The notes under the pieces were generated by a model, which saw only the letters and a list, made by a program, of their open reading frames with translations, ran no database searches and was not told the DNA's origin. Position numbers and translations under genes: made by a program. DNA of 64,000 nucleotides, from the NCBI GenBank assembly GCA_014529385.2, contig CM043960.1:77463910-77527909 (forward strand). The letters run 5' to 3'. Origin of the DNA: Adiantum capillus-veneris (taxonomy: Eukaryota > Streptophyta > Polypodiopsida > Polypodiales > Pteridaceae). Below, one piece after another: positions 59,901 to 63,316 of the stretch. Numbering within the stretch: the first letter of the stretch is position 1; every line of letters starts with the position of its first letter.

Positions 59901-60649
59901 AATTGTTCTACAAGTGTCTTAAAATTTGCTTTGACAAGAGCAGCAGGTATCTCTCTATCTCCGTTTTCAATCATGCTTTCCAATTTCCTCTGAAAATCTC
60001 TCAATTCATTCAGATAATCACCAAAATCATTTGCATGTTCTGATAGTGCATTCTCCTGCCAAGTACGTCTGTAATCACAGTCAAAGCTCTTAGAAAACAA
60101 GACTGCCGTGTCTACTTTCTCCATTTGTCATGGAAGCAGGAAAAGCATTGAATGCTCTAGTCACAGCCCCTAACAGGTGCATACCACACGTGTATGGAAT
60201 TTGTACGAGCACCCTTAGTACAAACACAAAAAGAGATACATTGATTTAGCTTCTCACCTCTACTTATAAACTTGCAAATTTACTCTCCCTCGTTTCAGTG
60301 TTCATGTAGACATATTCAGTATTGAATCATGAGTTCTAATTCACATGGTGGATATGAGTGCGCATCTGCTCCCATGTACTGATACATGGTCCTTTCACCA
60401 TTGCCTTTGGATAACAGGTTTTTTGTTTGGGTGCCCAGTTATTCAAAAAAATGATGGAGCCATGCACATGTAGTCTTGAAAGAAAATGATTATAAATAGG
60501 TTGAGAAGAGTACTGAAACACACCCAGTAATTTCAACCAATCCGCCTGCAGTTTTGTCAAAAATCACATCCTCTAACTCTACATTTTGTCCTTCAGTTGT
60601 AGCCACGCTGTTACTGCTGACTCTTCTGGTGGTTGCACGTCCACCCCAT
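19311..60649 (-). CDS. TPR (kinesin-light-chain-like) protein gene, eight exons seen, 5' end not found
   Basis: Minus-strand spliced gene. Exons in transcript order: 60649-60524, 60068-59780, 59625-59475, 22628-22406, 21959-21881, 21798-21663, 19966-19635 and 19555-19311 (stop TAG). TPR helices are clear throughout: HMGNVYLALGNKQEALACYN, LLHLGYMFLEEENSEEAEHC, GDYSKAAELYQSGLEIL, HNLATSYAQIGRFDRCEPLL, TTLHHLDKNKEAESLARQAL and SRHDEALKLARRALRIKEKQ. The pattern matches plant kinesin-light-chain-related / nephrocystin-like TPR proteins. TPRs scaffold protein-protein contacts; the partner is unknown. The junction over the 36.8-kb intron keeps phase (GTGG joined to GTGAG reads V-G-E). The start codon and any targeting peptide were not found. 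The 21.9-kb exon has a frame ambiguity and the 59.78-kb exon has no GT donor, so a pseudogene is possible. Confidence 0.8.
19635..19966 (-). CDS. TPR gene exon, two TPRs
   Basis: Acceptor TTAACAG, donor ATTG|GTGAGC. Encodes TEEAQDLWEEILHEKERIVG, LVVHLHNLATSYAQIGRFDR and EAESLARQALSIREKNFPDD. Joins the last exon in phase. Confidence 0.9.
19967..21662 (-). other. Intron of the TPR gene (1.7 kb)
   Basis: No coding sequence is needed here, because the flanking exons join in phase. No intact transposon is recognised. Purine-rich and G-rich sequence lies around 20750-20960. Confidence 0.6.
21663..21798 (-). CDS. TPR gene exon (GDYSKAAELY...)
   Basis: Acceptor GGTAATAG, donor GGGAG|GTAACA. Encodes GDYSKAAELYQSGLEILKNS and IQMEAAEFFSVVG. 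Phase 2 at the donor joins cleanly to the exon at 19966 (AG|G = Arg). Confidence 0.85.
21881..21959 (-). CDS. TPR gene exon with ambiguous frame
   Basis: Acceptor ATGCAG, donor CAAAG|GTAAAT. From the obvious acceptor the frame starts RALNIAEK, a typical TPR helix. However, only the +1-shifted frame (GVATCGLARVKYVKG) joins the next exon. Either a base is missing in the A5 run, or an acceptor 2 nt downstream (AGAG|C) is used, giving SFEYSREKGG. Confidence 0.65.
22406..22628 (-). CDS. TPR gene exon after the giant intron
   Basis: Acceptor TAGTCAG, donor AGAAG|GTACTT. Encodes ENSAELVASLLAVAGAY and HLGYMFLEEENSEEAEHCM. It continues the TPR begun at 59.5 kb in frame. Confidence 0.85.
22629..23480 (-). 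other. Giant-intron sequence, no repeat recognised
   Basis: First 850 bases of the 36.8-kb intron on its 3' side. Contains no coding domain that I can identify. Confidence 0.5.
23481..23652 (-). repeat. B1 3' LTR, outer piece
   Basis: Starts TGTAACGTGGACAGGCACC. It is homologous to the LTRs starting at 32421, 50779 and 52910, and stops exactly at the CTCCA target site where Gypsy A begins. Confidence 0.85.
23653..24215 (-). repeat. Gypsy A 3' LTR
   Basis: 563 bp. Differs from its partner mainly in poly-A/T and (AAT)n length plus a few substitutions. Contains the telobox cluster described for the 5' LTR. Confidence 0.95.
24216..24232 (-). promoter_or_regulatory. Gypsy A polypurine tract
   Basis: On the minus strand, CTTTCAAGAGGGGGGTA ends directly at the 3' LTR. 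This is the expected plus-strand priming site. Confidence 0.75.
24356..24413. repeat. Short tandem repeat, ~10-11-bp unit (GACATCACAG)
   Basis: Five to six imperfect GACATCAC(A/C)(G/A) units in the 3' untranslated interior of Gypsy A. Confidence 0.8.
24822..25121 (-). pseudogene. Gypsy A integrase C-terminus with chromodomain
   Basis: Reads IHNAFHVNLLKPFKGD, the usual GPY/F-to-linker region. Then comes EEILVPEQILAHND, RRFLVKFKNFPAFDAKW and MEEEDLAD. This fits the chromodomain consensus (VKWKG..., W-x-P/E-E-D-L), with Phe at one aromatic-cage position. In chromoviruses this domain is thought to steer integration towards modified chromatin. It is open from 25121 to its end but out of frame with the integrase core. 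Confidence 0.75.
25446..25902 (-). pseudogene. Gypsy A integrase core, frameshifted
   Basis: Two overlapping frames carry the core. WENIEMDFIFFNLP (first catalytic Asp) is in one; HGTPETIVSDRDPRF (second Asp) and QTDGQFEIANS (Glu retained) are in another. A frameshift near 25790 separates them and another near 25865 separates them from the main polyprotein. The D-D-E residues are all present, so damage is recent. Confidence 0.8.
25865..28855 (-). CDS. Gypsy A Gag-Pol polyprotein (996 codons open)
   Basis: One uninterrupted frame with domains in order. Capsid-like gag covers residues ~1-150 and the CCHC knuckle CFGCGETGHIPAKC is at ~202-215. Protease with FFDGGAKANFI is at ~284-294. RT has IDYRALNKITIKNRFPIPR (~529-547), MPFGLTNAPATF (~597-608) and catalytic FFDD (~626-629). 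RNase H spans ~770-885 (VYCDACGRSLGAVL, FTDHQSLRYF, VVADALSR). The integrase zinc-binding start ends SCLVC at 994-996. Usual Gypsy motifs are YVDD/FIDD, so the FFDD first positions are atypical but both Asp remain. It begins mid-gag: the true N-terminus is upstream in other frames, and the core integrase follows after a frameshift. In life it would copy RNA to DNA in cytoplasmic particles. Confidence 0.92.
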   Translation of the reverse strand: MSLIQQFDIAFAGGRYSEHSKIRRAASYSEGNARTWWSTLLLSKTVPVTWLKFKRLFISSWLTQEFERDIRAAWNHLRMTKSDTVNSYCERFWNSFLPASSFKKISFREQIERFTLGLPTEIRDHCLEQKSASIQELMSHAKRGFAIHSGSLTYPTDEVMTQRTGQTSGNESRKRKSNPEKKDARPRLTHQERTRYIREGKCFGCGETGHIPAKCPKKAQKEQNDKDDERPESSRAAEDRVRKGKMKTGLVPDCVGTDPDTMDESTELCRAWGKVKDQEALIFFDGGAKANFISPELAARLEITPDRMGPFAEAVLAAPGRDIAITPVIGKLRLHCQGYLGHEDFFIMPLEGCDVLLGIPWYHKNNAVVDYRARKATLTTEKGRTIVLDIKLKGESVPIVSASAISKLMKSSLFVYSIFMKELSGDDRTNMSKLDKERQDFLHSHADCFSEGLPGELPPARPEDHTIDLIHGSTPPNRPPYRVSRAQNEEIMNQVKDLLEKGLVQPSTSPYCSPVLLVLKKDGSWRMCIDYRALNKITIKNRFPIPRIDDILDRLQGSSCFSRIDLKSGYHQIRIAPGDVYKTAFRTTFGLFEFLVMPFGLTNAPATFNRMMDRIFREYRLFVGTFFDDIIVFLKNEAEHRDHLLQVFQALRDHKLVINAKKSEFFLPEIHFLGHIVSAAGVQMDPAKIETIRDWPDLKNVHEVRSFLGLCSYYRRFIRKFAEVASPLHILTQKGVPFSWGPTEVTAFQTLKEKLTTGPILTLPDLQKSFKVYCDACGRSLGAVLMQEGHVIAYESRLFSRPEMTAQIYEKELLAVIHALTQWRHYLLGADFIVFTDHQSLRYFLSQKQLSEKQMRWANILSQFHFQIVHVQGQKNVVADALSRKPLVLAISAIHHRSFEDMVDQCATDTDFADIFTRIRDGETVAGYSLREGYLMKKTMLCVTQPLREKVMTDCHCPPFTGHRSIATTMKGVERDFFWRRLKKDVEEFVRSCLVC
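29151..29684 (-). pseudogene. Gypsy A gag N-terminus
   Basis: Starts MASGNDQSTPSASGDAG, a likely natural start about 75 bases inside the 5' LTR. Then come TQAEQTEMERRQLIGDATKM, a lysine-rich tract (KKGKKHGKKQNKG) and a serine run ending in a stop at 29151-29153. Gag sequence resumes in other frames between 29050 and 28855 (KKVREFKEGGHSIKFDTF), so at least two lesions separate it from the main frame. Confidence 0.7.
29745..29756 (-). promoter_or_regulatory. Gypsy A primer-binding site (tRNA-iMet)
   Basis: Complement reads TGGTATCAGAGC, the exact plant initiator tRNA-Met 3'-end complement, adjacent to the 5' LTR. Confidence 0.9.
29759..30314 (-). repeat. Gypsy A 5' LTR with telobox cluster
   Basis: 556 bp, TG..CA. 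On the element's sense strand four AAACCCTA teloboxes lie near its start (30224-30285 on +) and a fifth near 29956. A TTTAAATTAG TATA-like element follows near 30015. Teloboxes occur in promoters of growth-related plant genes, so they may drive transcription of this element. Confidence 0.9.
30320..30845 (-). repeat. B1 3' LTR, inner piece with (TG)n(AG)n
   Basis: Resumes the LTR interrupted at 23652, starting ACGCTATGCACCTTCACCC. It carries a compound (TG)n(AG)n microsatellite at 30592-30667. The polypurine-tract complement CTCCCCTTCTTGAAAG follows immediately. Confidence 0.85.
30592..30667. repeat. Compound microsatellite in LTR
   Basis: (TG)~23 then (AG)~15. The other B1 LTR has the same compound tract at the same relative place. 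Confidence 0.95.
30846..31766 (-). mobile_element. B1 interior, non-coding
   Basis: About 0.9 kb without retroviral domains. Shares blocks with the B2 interior. Ends at the primer-binding site (31754-31765). Confidence 0.7.
31789..32415 (+). mobile_element. Solo LTR of family B, opposite strand, nested in the B1 5' LTR
   Basis: Runs TGTCACAAATTG to CTCGTGACA; its reverse complement matches the B LTRs end to end. It is flanked by a perfect TSD CCACG (31784-31788 and 32416-32420) lying inside the B1 5' LTR, so it inserted 22 bases into that LTR. A single LTR with intact TSD implies loss of the interior by LTR-LTR recombination. Strand is given by the (+) orientation of the element, opposite to B1. 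Confidence 0.85.
32421..33098 (-). repeat. B1 5' LTR, main piece
   Basis: Continues from 31788 after the solo LTR (TGCCAACGAAAAAGAACAG). Carries its own (TG)n(AG)n at 32846-32930 and ends near TTTGTGAA. Confidence 0.8.
32846..32930. repeat. Compound microsatellite (TG)n(AG)n in LTR
   Basis: About 26 TG then 15 AG units, at the position equivalent to 30592. Confidence 0.95.
33134..34421 (+). mobile_element. LTR of Gypsy-like family D, 3' truncated
   Basis: Starts TGTCACATGCACATGG. Has a TATA-like CTATAAAGGAG near 33601 and a long leader with repeated CAGCGTTTTCAGC-type phrases. The last 350 bases match, in reverse, 48430-48860. Homology stops at 34421, where the minus-strand Copia begins. 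No TSD found. Confidence 0.65.
34422..35339 (-). pseudogene. Copia RT C-terminal half and RNase H
   Basis: Open over about 300 codons: YVYDLLITGPNEAH (RT catalytic region, with VYD in place of the usual VDD), LLHHYLGIQFKQ, SRFMHSLGSKHWQAIKRVFR, then RNase H FLDSDWARCFDTRVSTSGF, KKQPIVATSSCEVE, YTDNQSVLASARNP and HIKVHYHYVRE. The end is frameshifted before the expected ADLFTK motif. The Tyr replacing the first catalytic Asp should abolish RT activity. Confidence 0.85.
35340..35913 (-). repeat. Gypsy A2 3' LTR
   Basis: 574 bp, TGTAGTAGG to TTTGTGACA, followed by the polypurine-tract complement TACCCCCCTCTTGAAAG. Confidence 0.85.
36173..37323 (+). repeat. Element C 5' LTR
   Basis: TATA-like AATATATAAGC near 36430. 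The transcribed part has repeated phrases such as CAGCGTTTT(T/C)AG. Confidence 0.9.
37800..39230 (+). pseudogene. Element C gag with two in-frame TGA codons
   Basis: Starts MVITRSGMDTSHGG. An acidic/proline N-terminus and a charged coiled-coil-like stretch (ALERERDARKERKADRKAA) end at TGA 38100-38102. The same frame continues past a second TGA near 38229 into the capsid domain (FSKYDRKMDATVIHSWLHQF, MPPQYLARLKNDWQALKQND) and the CCHC knuckle CFHCHIKGHIKRTC. Both TGA could be CGA-to-TGA changes, as expected from methyl-cytosine decay. The related copy at 63.05 kb shares the start. Confidence 0.85.
39231..39800 (+). pseudogene. Element C protease-like region
   Basis: ILFDPSSMHDVISPSL occupies the retropepsin active-site position but has Pro-Ser in place of the catalytic DSG triad. 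The second half CDIIMGIRWFREHSPLIDW is typical for a Gypsy protease C-terminus. Catalysis is unlikely. The 3' end runs into a His/Asp-rich tandem repeat. Confidence 0.7.
39670..39815. repeat. Tandem repeat encoding HDD/DQD-rich sequence
   Basis: Short units around CATGATGATTTGCATGATGA with CAAGATSTGATTTCTCAC, about two to three copies. Confidence 0.75.
39816..40749 (+). pseudogene. Element C 3' interior, no RT
   Basis: Several medium-length frames (39797-40150, 40113-40478, 40553-40738) without any recognisable RT, RNase H or integrase motif. Probably decayed pol linker and tail. It ends at the polypurine tract. Confidence 0.45.
40750..42164 (+). repeat. Element C 3' LTR with internal ~220-bp duplication
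   Basis: A segment from GGGAATTTTCCAGTGCATT through the TATA region and GCTCAACAGGCAACTTCTCA occurs twice in tandem (about 40958-41135 and 41188-41385). The copies have clearly diverged. The 5' LTR has only one. Confidence 0.85.
42165..44347 (-). pseudogene. Gypsy A2 gag/pol fragments in abnormal order
   Basis: Reading from the 5' LTR (right to left): gag N-terminus 44156-43797 (RLIKYSRDRRFEKHLKDY); RT end 43651-43418 (CSYYRRFIRNFVEMASPLHG); integrase zinc-binding 43359-43168 (CHCPPFSSHRDTDTTLKGVE); integrase core scraps 43000-42680; and then a gag piece again at 42634-42233 (DQIERFCCGLQKEIRDYC). Gag after integrase is not a natural order, so a recombination or nested truncated copy is needed. 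Most of RT is missing. Confidence 0.8.
44361..44891 (-). repeat. Gypsy A2 5' LTR
   Basis: 531 bp, TGTAACAGGCATGG to TTTGTGACA, then the TSD GTACA and Copia sequence. Confidence 0.9.
44892..46665 (-). pseudogene. Copia integrase and RT N-terminal half
   Basis: Pre-integrase zinc region HVCECCILGKMQRPKFPKDG. Integrase core: LVHSDVCGPMQTPSLG (first Asp), TLRSDRGGEYISHEF (second Asp) and IPQQNGVSERKNRSLPEMTR (Glu). Then VFGCLAYTLVP, KCIFVGYSTESKGYRLYN and RT TKWVYKLKRKLDGGIDCYKA followed by ARLVAKGYAQQKGIDYEETF. Frameshifts near 46310, 45920 and 45700 and a stop in the RT make it non-functional, though catalytic residues remain. The gag side is cut at about 46680. Confidence 0.85.
46690..47508 (+). 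pseudogene. Gypsy RT-end and RNase H fragment
   Basis: Plus strand. GYLISPEGIRLDPTKV and the connection region (HVKRVAHIAAPSSELLKG) precede RNase H with VWTDVGNIVIGAMLQQ, NYSVYDKELLSVIHVLKDW and YVPGKASLVADALCKKG. A frameshift near 46965 splits it. The flanks are the truncated Copia on the left and an opposite-strand family D gag on the right. This is a junction of fragments. Confidence 0.85.
47515..48985 (-). mobile_element. Family D Gypsy-like element fragment: LTR and gag start
   Basis: Minus strand. LTR piece 48985-48372 matches 33.47-34.42 kb (with about 500 bases missing) and ends CACCTGACA. A degenerate primer-binding site (TTGTTATTAGAG) follows. A gag frame then starts MVKTRRVMEASTNQEGEQVP at 48095 and, after stops, reaches FNKYDGKMETIVIYSWLHRF (about 47660), homologous to element C gag. 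It is cut at about 47530. Confidence 0.75.
48986..49598. other. Unassigned sequence
   Basis: No recognisable domain or LTR. Possibly decayed retroelement. Confidence 0.35.
49599..50030 (+). mobile_element. LTR-like 5' segment of a C/D-related family
   Basis: Starts TGTGACGTGCGCAC. The plan parallels the C LTR: GACACTTTTGTGAG-like phrase, TTATTTTAATCACTTAATTAATAAGTGAC, TATA-like GGTATAAAGGGC near 49880 and GTTTTCAGCC repeats. The 3' end is lost. Confidence 0.5.
50031..50778 (+). pseudogene. Unrecognised degenerate coding stretch, probably LINE-related
   Basis: Frames such as 50030-50329 and 50223-50489 have open stretches (MVGWYNGHVLCKYPRPENAL) and a Gln/Arg-rich end (EPDERRG), but no motif I can name. 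It is continuous, across the B2 insertion (TSD GGATC), with a 3' tail at 53.58-53.95 kb that resembles a LINE 3' end. Confidence 0.4.
51808..52018. repeat. Tandem repeat, ~55-bp unit, four copies, inside B2
   Basis: Units around AACGCTCCCCAGACATCC and TCTGCGTCGTTCCGAGG begin near 51810, 51862, 51917 and 51973. Copies are adjacent without unique spacers, so this is not CRISPR. Confidence 0.85.
52897..52908 (-). promoter_or_regulatory. B2 primer-binding site (tRNA-iMet)
   Basis: Complement reads TGGTATCAGAGC exactly, one base from the 5' LTR. Confidence 0.9.
53577..53955 (+). mobile_element. LINE 3' tail
   Basis: Ends TTTTGGCCTTTTGAAAC then ATTAATATAACATTTCATTT. The same tail occurs in reverse at 60846-61270, supporting a shared 3' UTR. 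It starts immediately after B2. Confidence 0.55.
54086..54900 (+). pseudogene. LINE ORF1 (DUF4283-like with CCHC knuckle)
   Basis: Starts MTSIAPFLFIDVFPP after a C-run. The nucleic-acid-binding part reads ADMGKIQDIQLLGRGQYQIE, then AFFSQWHHGFDPIEAAKR after a TGA, LPLLSQIGSLVRLVLETAR and the knuckle CCICQQVGHLAKAC. This is the plant L1 ORF1p plan. ORF1p binds element RNA. At least three stops break the frame. Confidence 0.7.
54901..56099 (+). pseudogene. LINE inter-ORF region, Pro/Gln-rich then open unknown stretch
   Basis: Proline- and glutamine-rich tail of ORF1 to about 55230. Then a 169-codon open frame (55356-55865) with FDSHHRTAWFNYSFMRLFGS and GLGIRVPAHIRYRVLSSLGR, continued in another frame to 56100 (HEDEIVEASALAMAYTHWGI). 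I do not recognise the domain. It is probably the ORF1 C-terminus. Confidence 0.4.
56100..57594 (+). pseudogene. LINE ORF2: AP-endonuclease and RT start
   Basis: MRIISWNVQGLGGSQ is the characteristic endonuclease start; DILMLQEHHLSEPD follows with the catalytic Glu. Then LMGLLNVYAPNQASARADFW, WCVGGDFNMLENLADRIGG (GDFN motif) and SDHAPVILTFEE (SDH motif). RT begins at LSKDELIEALRVLPRRSCLG and EDGLTPAFYRRHWGI. Several frameshifts are present. The endonuclease would nick target DNA. Confidence 0.8.
57750..59014 (+). pseudogene. LINE ORF2 C-terminal region
   Basis: Reads LPLAKGGLGIIDPTDQSRAL and LGKLIVRRLLPGAELWKEFF, the conserved post-RT part of plant L1 ORF2, then further open frames to a stop near 59012. 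The RT catalytic core that should precede it is absent. Confidence 0.7.
59041..59474. other. Giant-intron sequence next to the TPR donor
   Basis: AT-rich with no repeat recognised. Probably original intron sequence plus the LINE 3' end. Confidence 0.45.
59475..59625 (-). CDS. TPR gene exon before the giant intron
   Basis: Acceptor TTTCCAG, donor CGTGG|GTAAG. Encodes EVHEPFLDAFLEHMGNVYLA and NRSITIQESLVG, one complete TPR. Phase 1 at the donor matches the exon at 22628. Confidence 0.85.
59626..59779 (-). other. Short intron with T-run and G-run
   Basis: Contains a run of 16 T followed by a long G run (59668-59707 on +). The acceptor GTTTCCAG is good but the donor is not canonical. Homopolymers of this size are prone to sequencing error. 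Confidence 0.55.
59780..60068 (-). CDS. TPR gene exon (ENALSEH...LNQLELAF)
   Basis: Acceptor TTACAG just above 60068. Contains a helical, partly coiled-coil-like stretch (YLNELRDFQRKLESM) and a TPR-like end (LSLMLQDLEAARQMLNQLEL). No GT donor occurs before the in-frame stop at 59759-59761, so the 3' end is uncertain. Confidence 0.7.
60524..60649 (-). CDS. TPR gene, first exon seen
   Basis: Acceptor GTGCACAG at 60650-60657, donor TGG|GTGTG after 60524. Encodes WGGRATTRRVSSNSVATTEG and then VELEDVIFDKTAGGLVEITG. The Ser/Thr/Arg-rich start suggests an N-terminal linker, perhaps just after a targeting peptide. Joins the next exon in phase (GG|A gives Gly). Confidence 0.65.
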
Positions 60650-60767
60650 CTGTGCACAAAACAAAAAATCACCAAGAAAGTACCAAGAGTTGGAGAGTGG
60701 AATAACTCAATTTGACATAACTCAAAACATCTAAGCACAAAGCTCAACAAGACGCATGGAGGCAAGC

Positions 60768-60769
<2 letters not shown>

Positions 60770-60845
<76 letters not shown>
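60770..60845. repeat. Compound microsatellite (TG)n(AG)n
   Basis: About 23 TG then 14 AG units, directly abutting the LINE 3' tail on its right. Lies about 120 bases upstream of a TPR exon on that gene's strand. Confidence 0.95.
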
Positions 60846-60851
<6 letters not shown>

Positions 60852-61270
60852 TGAAATGTTATATTAACATCTCAAAAGGCCAAAGTGACCTATGAGACCA
60901 GAAAGTTACAATGTGGTGGATCTGATACAAAGTCTGAGTAACAAAATAAAAATTTTAAAAAAAAGGCCAATCTGGTCTATGAGACAATTACCAAATTACA
61001 TCCATGTCTGATGTGATCTCATCAAAATAACATCCTAAACTAAAGGTAAGCGAGGACACTAGAACGGCCAAATTTCCAGGAAGAGGGGGAGATCTGGTAA
61101 TCTCTCTCCACTTGGATGTAGGTACTACTATGATGTAAACCTACCATACGAGTTACTAGGCACCCTTACTACTATCGCAGAATATCGGCCTTGATGATGA
61201 CTCTGTCGTGTGAGCAAGTATTGCCACCCAAAAAGTCCTGTCGTGAAAACCTTGCAAGTGAAGATGAAAG
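60846..61270 (-). mobile_element. 5'-truncated LINE copy, 3' tail only
   Basis: The reverse complement matches the 53.58-53.95 kb tail (TTTGGCCTTTTGAGA, AATATAACATTTCATTT, CTTTGTATCAG). Its 3' end meets the microsatellite, as often seen where LINE tails seed simple repeats. Confidence 0.55.
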
Positions 61271-61472
61271 GTAAGGGTGCTCAGAGGTATTTACAATGGT
61301 TCCAAGTCGACAGAATTGGATGCATGCTACATAAGAATGCAAATGCGAAAGAGGGTTAGGATCCTTTCTCCAACTCCTTCTGTATCCTTATACAAAAAAA
61401 GTAGGTCTTGGACTCAAGATCTGAATCTTCGTGTATCCGATGCCGATCTTTGTTCATGATGAAGAGATTATG
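61271..61472. other. Short unassigned stretch
   Basis: No supported feature. Confidence 0.35.
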
Positions 61473-63316
61473 TGTCACGTGACACATCCAACCCTATGTG
61501 TCCGTGGACAAGCTACAGCATGATCGGGGTTCAGTTCAGTCCAGTCAGTCTAGATTAGAAGTAGTCTAGCACTTTTGTGAGTCTATTCGTAGACCGTGCA
61601 TGCCCAGTCACTTAGTGTAGATGCATATCCTCTGGTTGCACACAGCATGATCATAAGCATTTTCATCAGAAACAGTCAGGGGAATTTTCCAGTGATTTTA
61701 GCCTATTTTTCCTATTTTTGACATTTTTCACTTATTAATTTAAGTGCCTTCCCAACAAAAGTAGGTAGGGCAATTTGGGTAAGAAAATATATAAGCAAAT
61801 CAAAGTTAGCACTAAATGGCAAAAGAGGCAACAGGAGCCAAGCTCAGCATGCAACTTCTCAGCAGAACCTTGGTGGAATCCCTCCAAGTCAGATCCCAAC
61901 CTTGGTGTTTTTGCATCAAGCACCATCGCCAAGCAGTCTCTCTCCCTAGGTTTTTCTCATCAAGAGATTATCGCCGGAAGAACCAGCAAGATAGCGTTTG
62001 TGCATCAGATCCCCTGGCGTTTTTGTTTTTCAGCATACAGCGATTTTCAGCCATAAGAAGACCTGCAAATTCAGCCCTAAAAGAGTAGCAGATTCAGCCC
62101 AAAGATCATTGGTTTTCAGCCCTACAGTAGACGAAGTTTTTCAGCCTTAAAGACACCAAGAACCAGCGTTTTCCCAAGTGTTTTCAAGCAGGCCAGATTT
62201 CAGCCCATAGAGTTTTTGGACAGCAGATATAAGATTGCAGATTTCAGCCCTTAGGTCGCTGTCGTCGTCGTCATCGCCGACATAGCCTAGACTTGCATCA
62301 GTCTCATGCATCCCATTTGTACCAGATTGTGCAATCATAAGTAGACCACTCTCGTCGACGAGAGTGAGGCCTTCGGAGGAGGGTTTTACAACCTCTCTGG
62401 TGTCGTATCTCTCTTCTCTCTCTATCTCTCAGTCTCATTCACTTGCACGCAACAGTGTCCATTCACTTTGTTTGTGATCATAGCACTCTCTCATTAAGAA
62501 CGGAAGGCTCTCCCTTCCATAAGAACAAAAGGAACCTTGAGCACAGTTCGGAGCACTCATCTTGAGCAAAGCGCAAAGATTCATTCCGTTGCACCTAACA
62601 TTGGTATCAGAGCTTTGGCGGTGTTCTGTATCACTCAAGGGAAGAACCACAAGAATCACAAGAATTTTTTTTGCTTGTTGCGATCGCACGAACCTAAGTT
62701 AGCTTGGGCATGTCGATTCCTGATCGTGTTTTTGAAGAGTGACAGGAATCCCAGGAAAGAAGAGCTTGTCCAGCCTCCCCTTGTGTCTCTTTTCACTCAT
62801 TGAGAGCGGACCGTGCACTTAGCGGCCGGCCAATCGACGTGAGGTGGGAAAAAGCAACCTTGGTGTGAGCGCAAGGCCGCCAAGAGGTGCGCCCACGGAA
62901 AAGCGTAGAACTCGGGTGAAGAGAACATCCCTCTCAAACGCGGTTTGCAAGCGAAAGAAAACCTCAAGAACCTCAAGACCCGCAAGAACCCAAGTTCCTC
63001 GTGAACTTCAGAACCCAAGACCACAAGAACCCACAAGAACCCACGAAATGGTCATCACTCAAAGCGGAATGGATACTTCGCTTGGAGGTGATGAGCATGA
63101 GAGAGGCGAAGAAGAATTTTCCCCACCAGGAGGTTTTTCTAACCCTTCCCCATCTACGACAAAGATTGCACTAACTTCTATAAAGGAGTTGGACCAGATG
63201 TTTATGAAAAGGAATTTAGAACGCGAAGCAAGAAACGCAAAAAGAAGAGCAGAAAGAAAAGCAAAAATGGAGCACAGACACCAAGAAAGAATTGCAGCCA
63301 CCGTCAAAGCCACTTC
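61473..63316 (+). mobile_element. Element C2: LTR, primer-binding site and gag start, interrupted
   Basis: LTR 61473-62600 (1128 bp) matches element C's LTRs (TGTCACGTGACACATCC to CACCTAACA). The primer-binding site TGGTATCAGAGC is at 62602-62613. A leader homologous to 37.32-37.80 kb follows, then gag from 63049. An opposite-strand LTR of the same family interrupts it at 63317. Confidence 0.9.
63049..63316 (+). pseudogene. Element C2 gag N-terminus
   Basis: Starts MVITQSGMDTSLGGDEHERG, nearly the same as element C gag at 37800. A basic, coiled-coil-like stretch follows (REARNAKRRAERKAKMEHRH). Homology ends where the inverted LTR begins, so it is truncated by insertion. No stop codon precedes the break. 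Confidence 0.85.
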
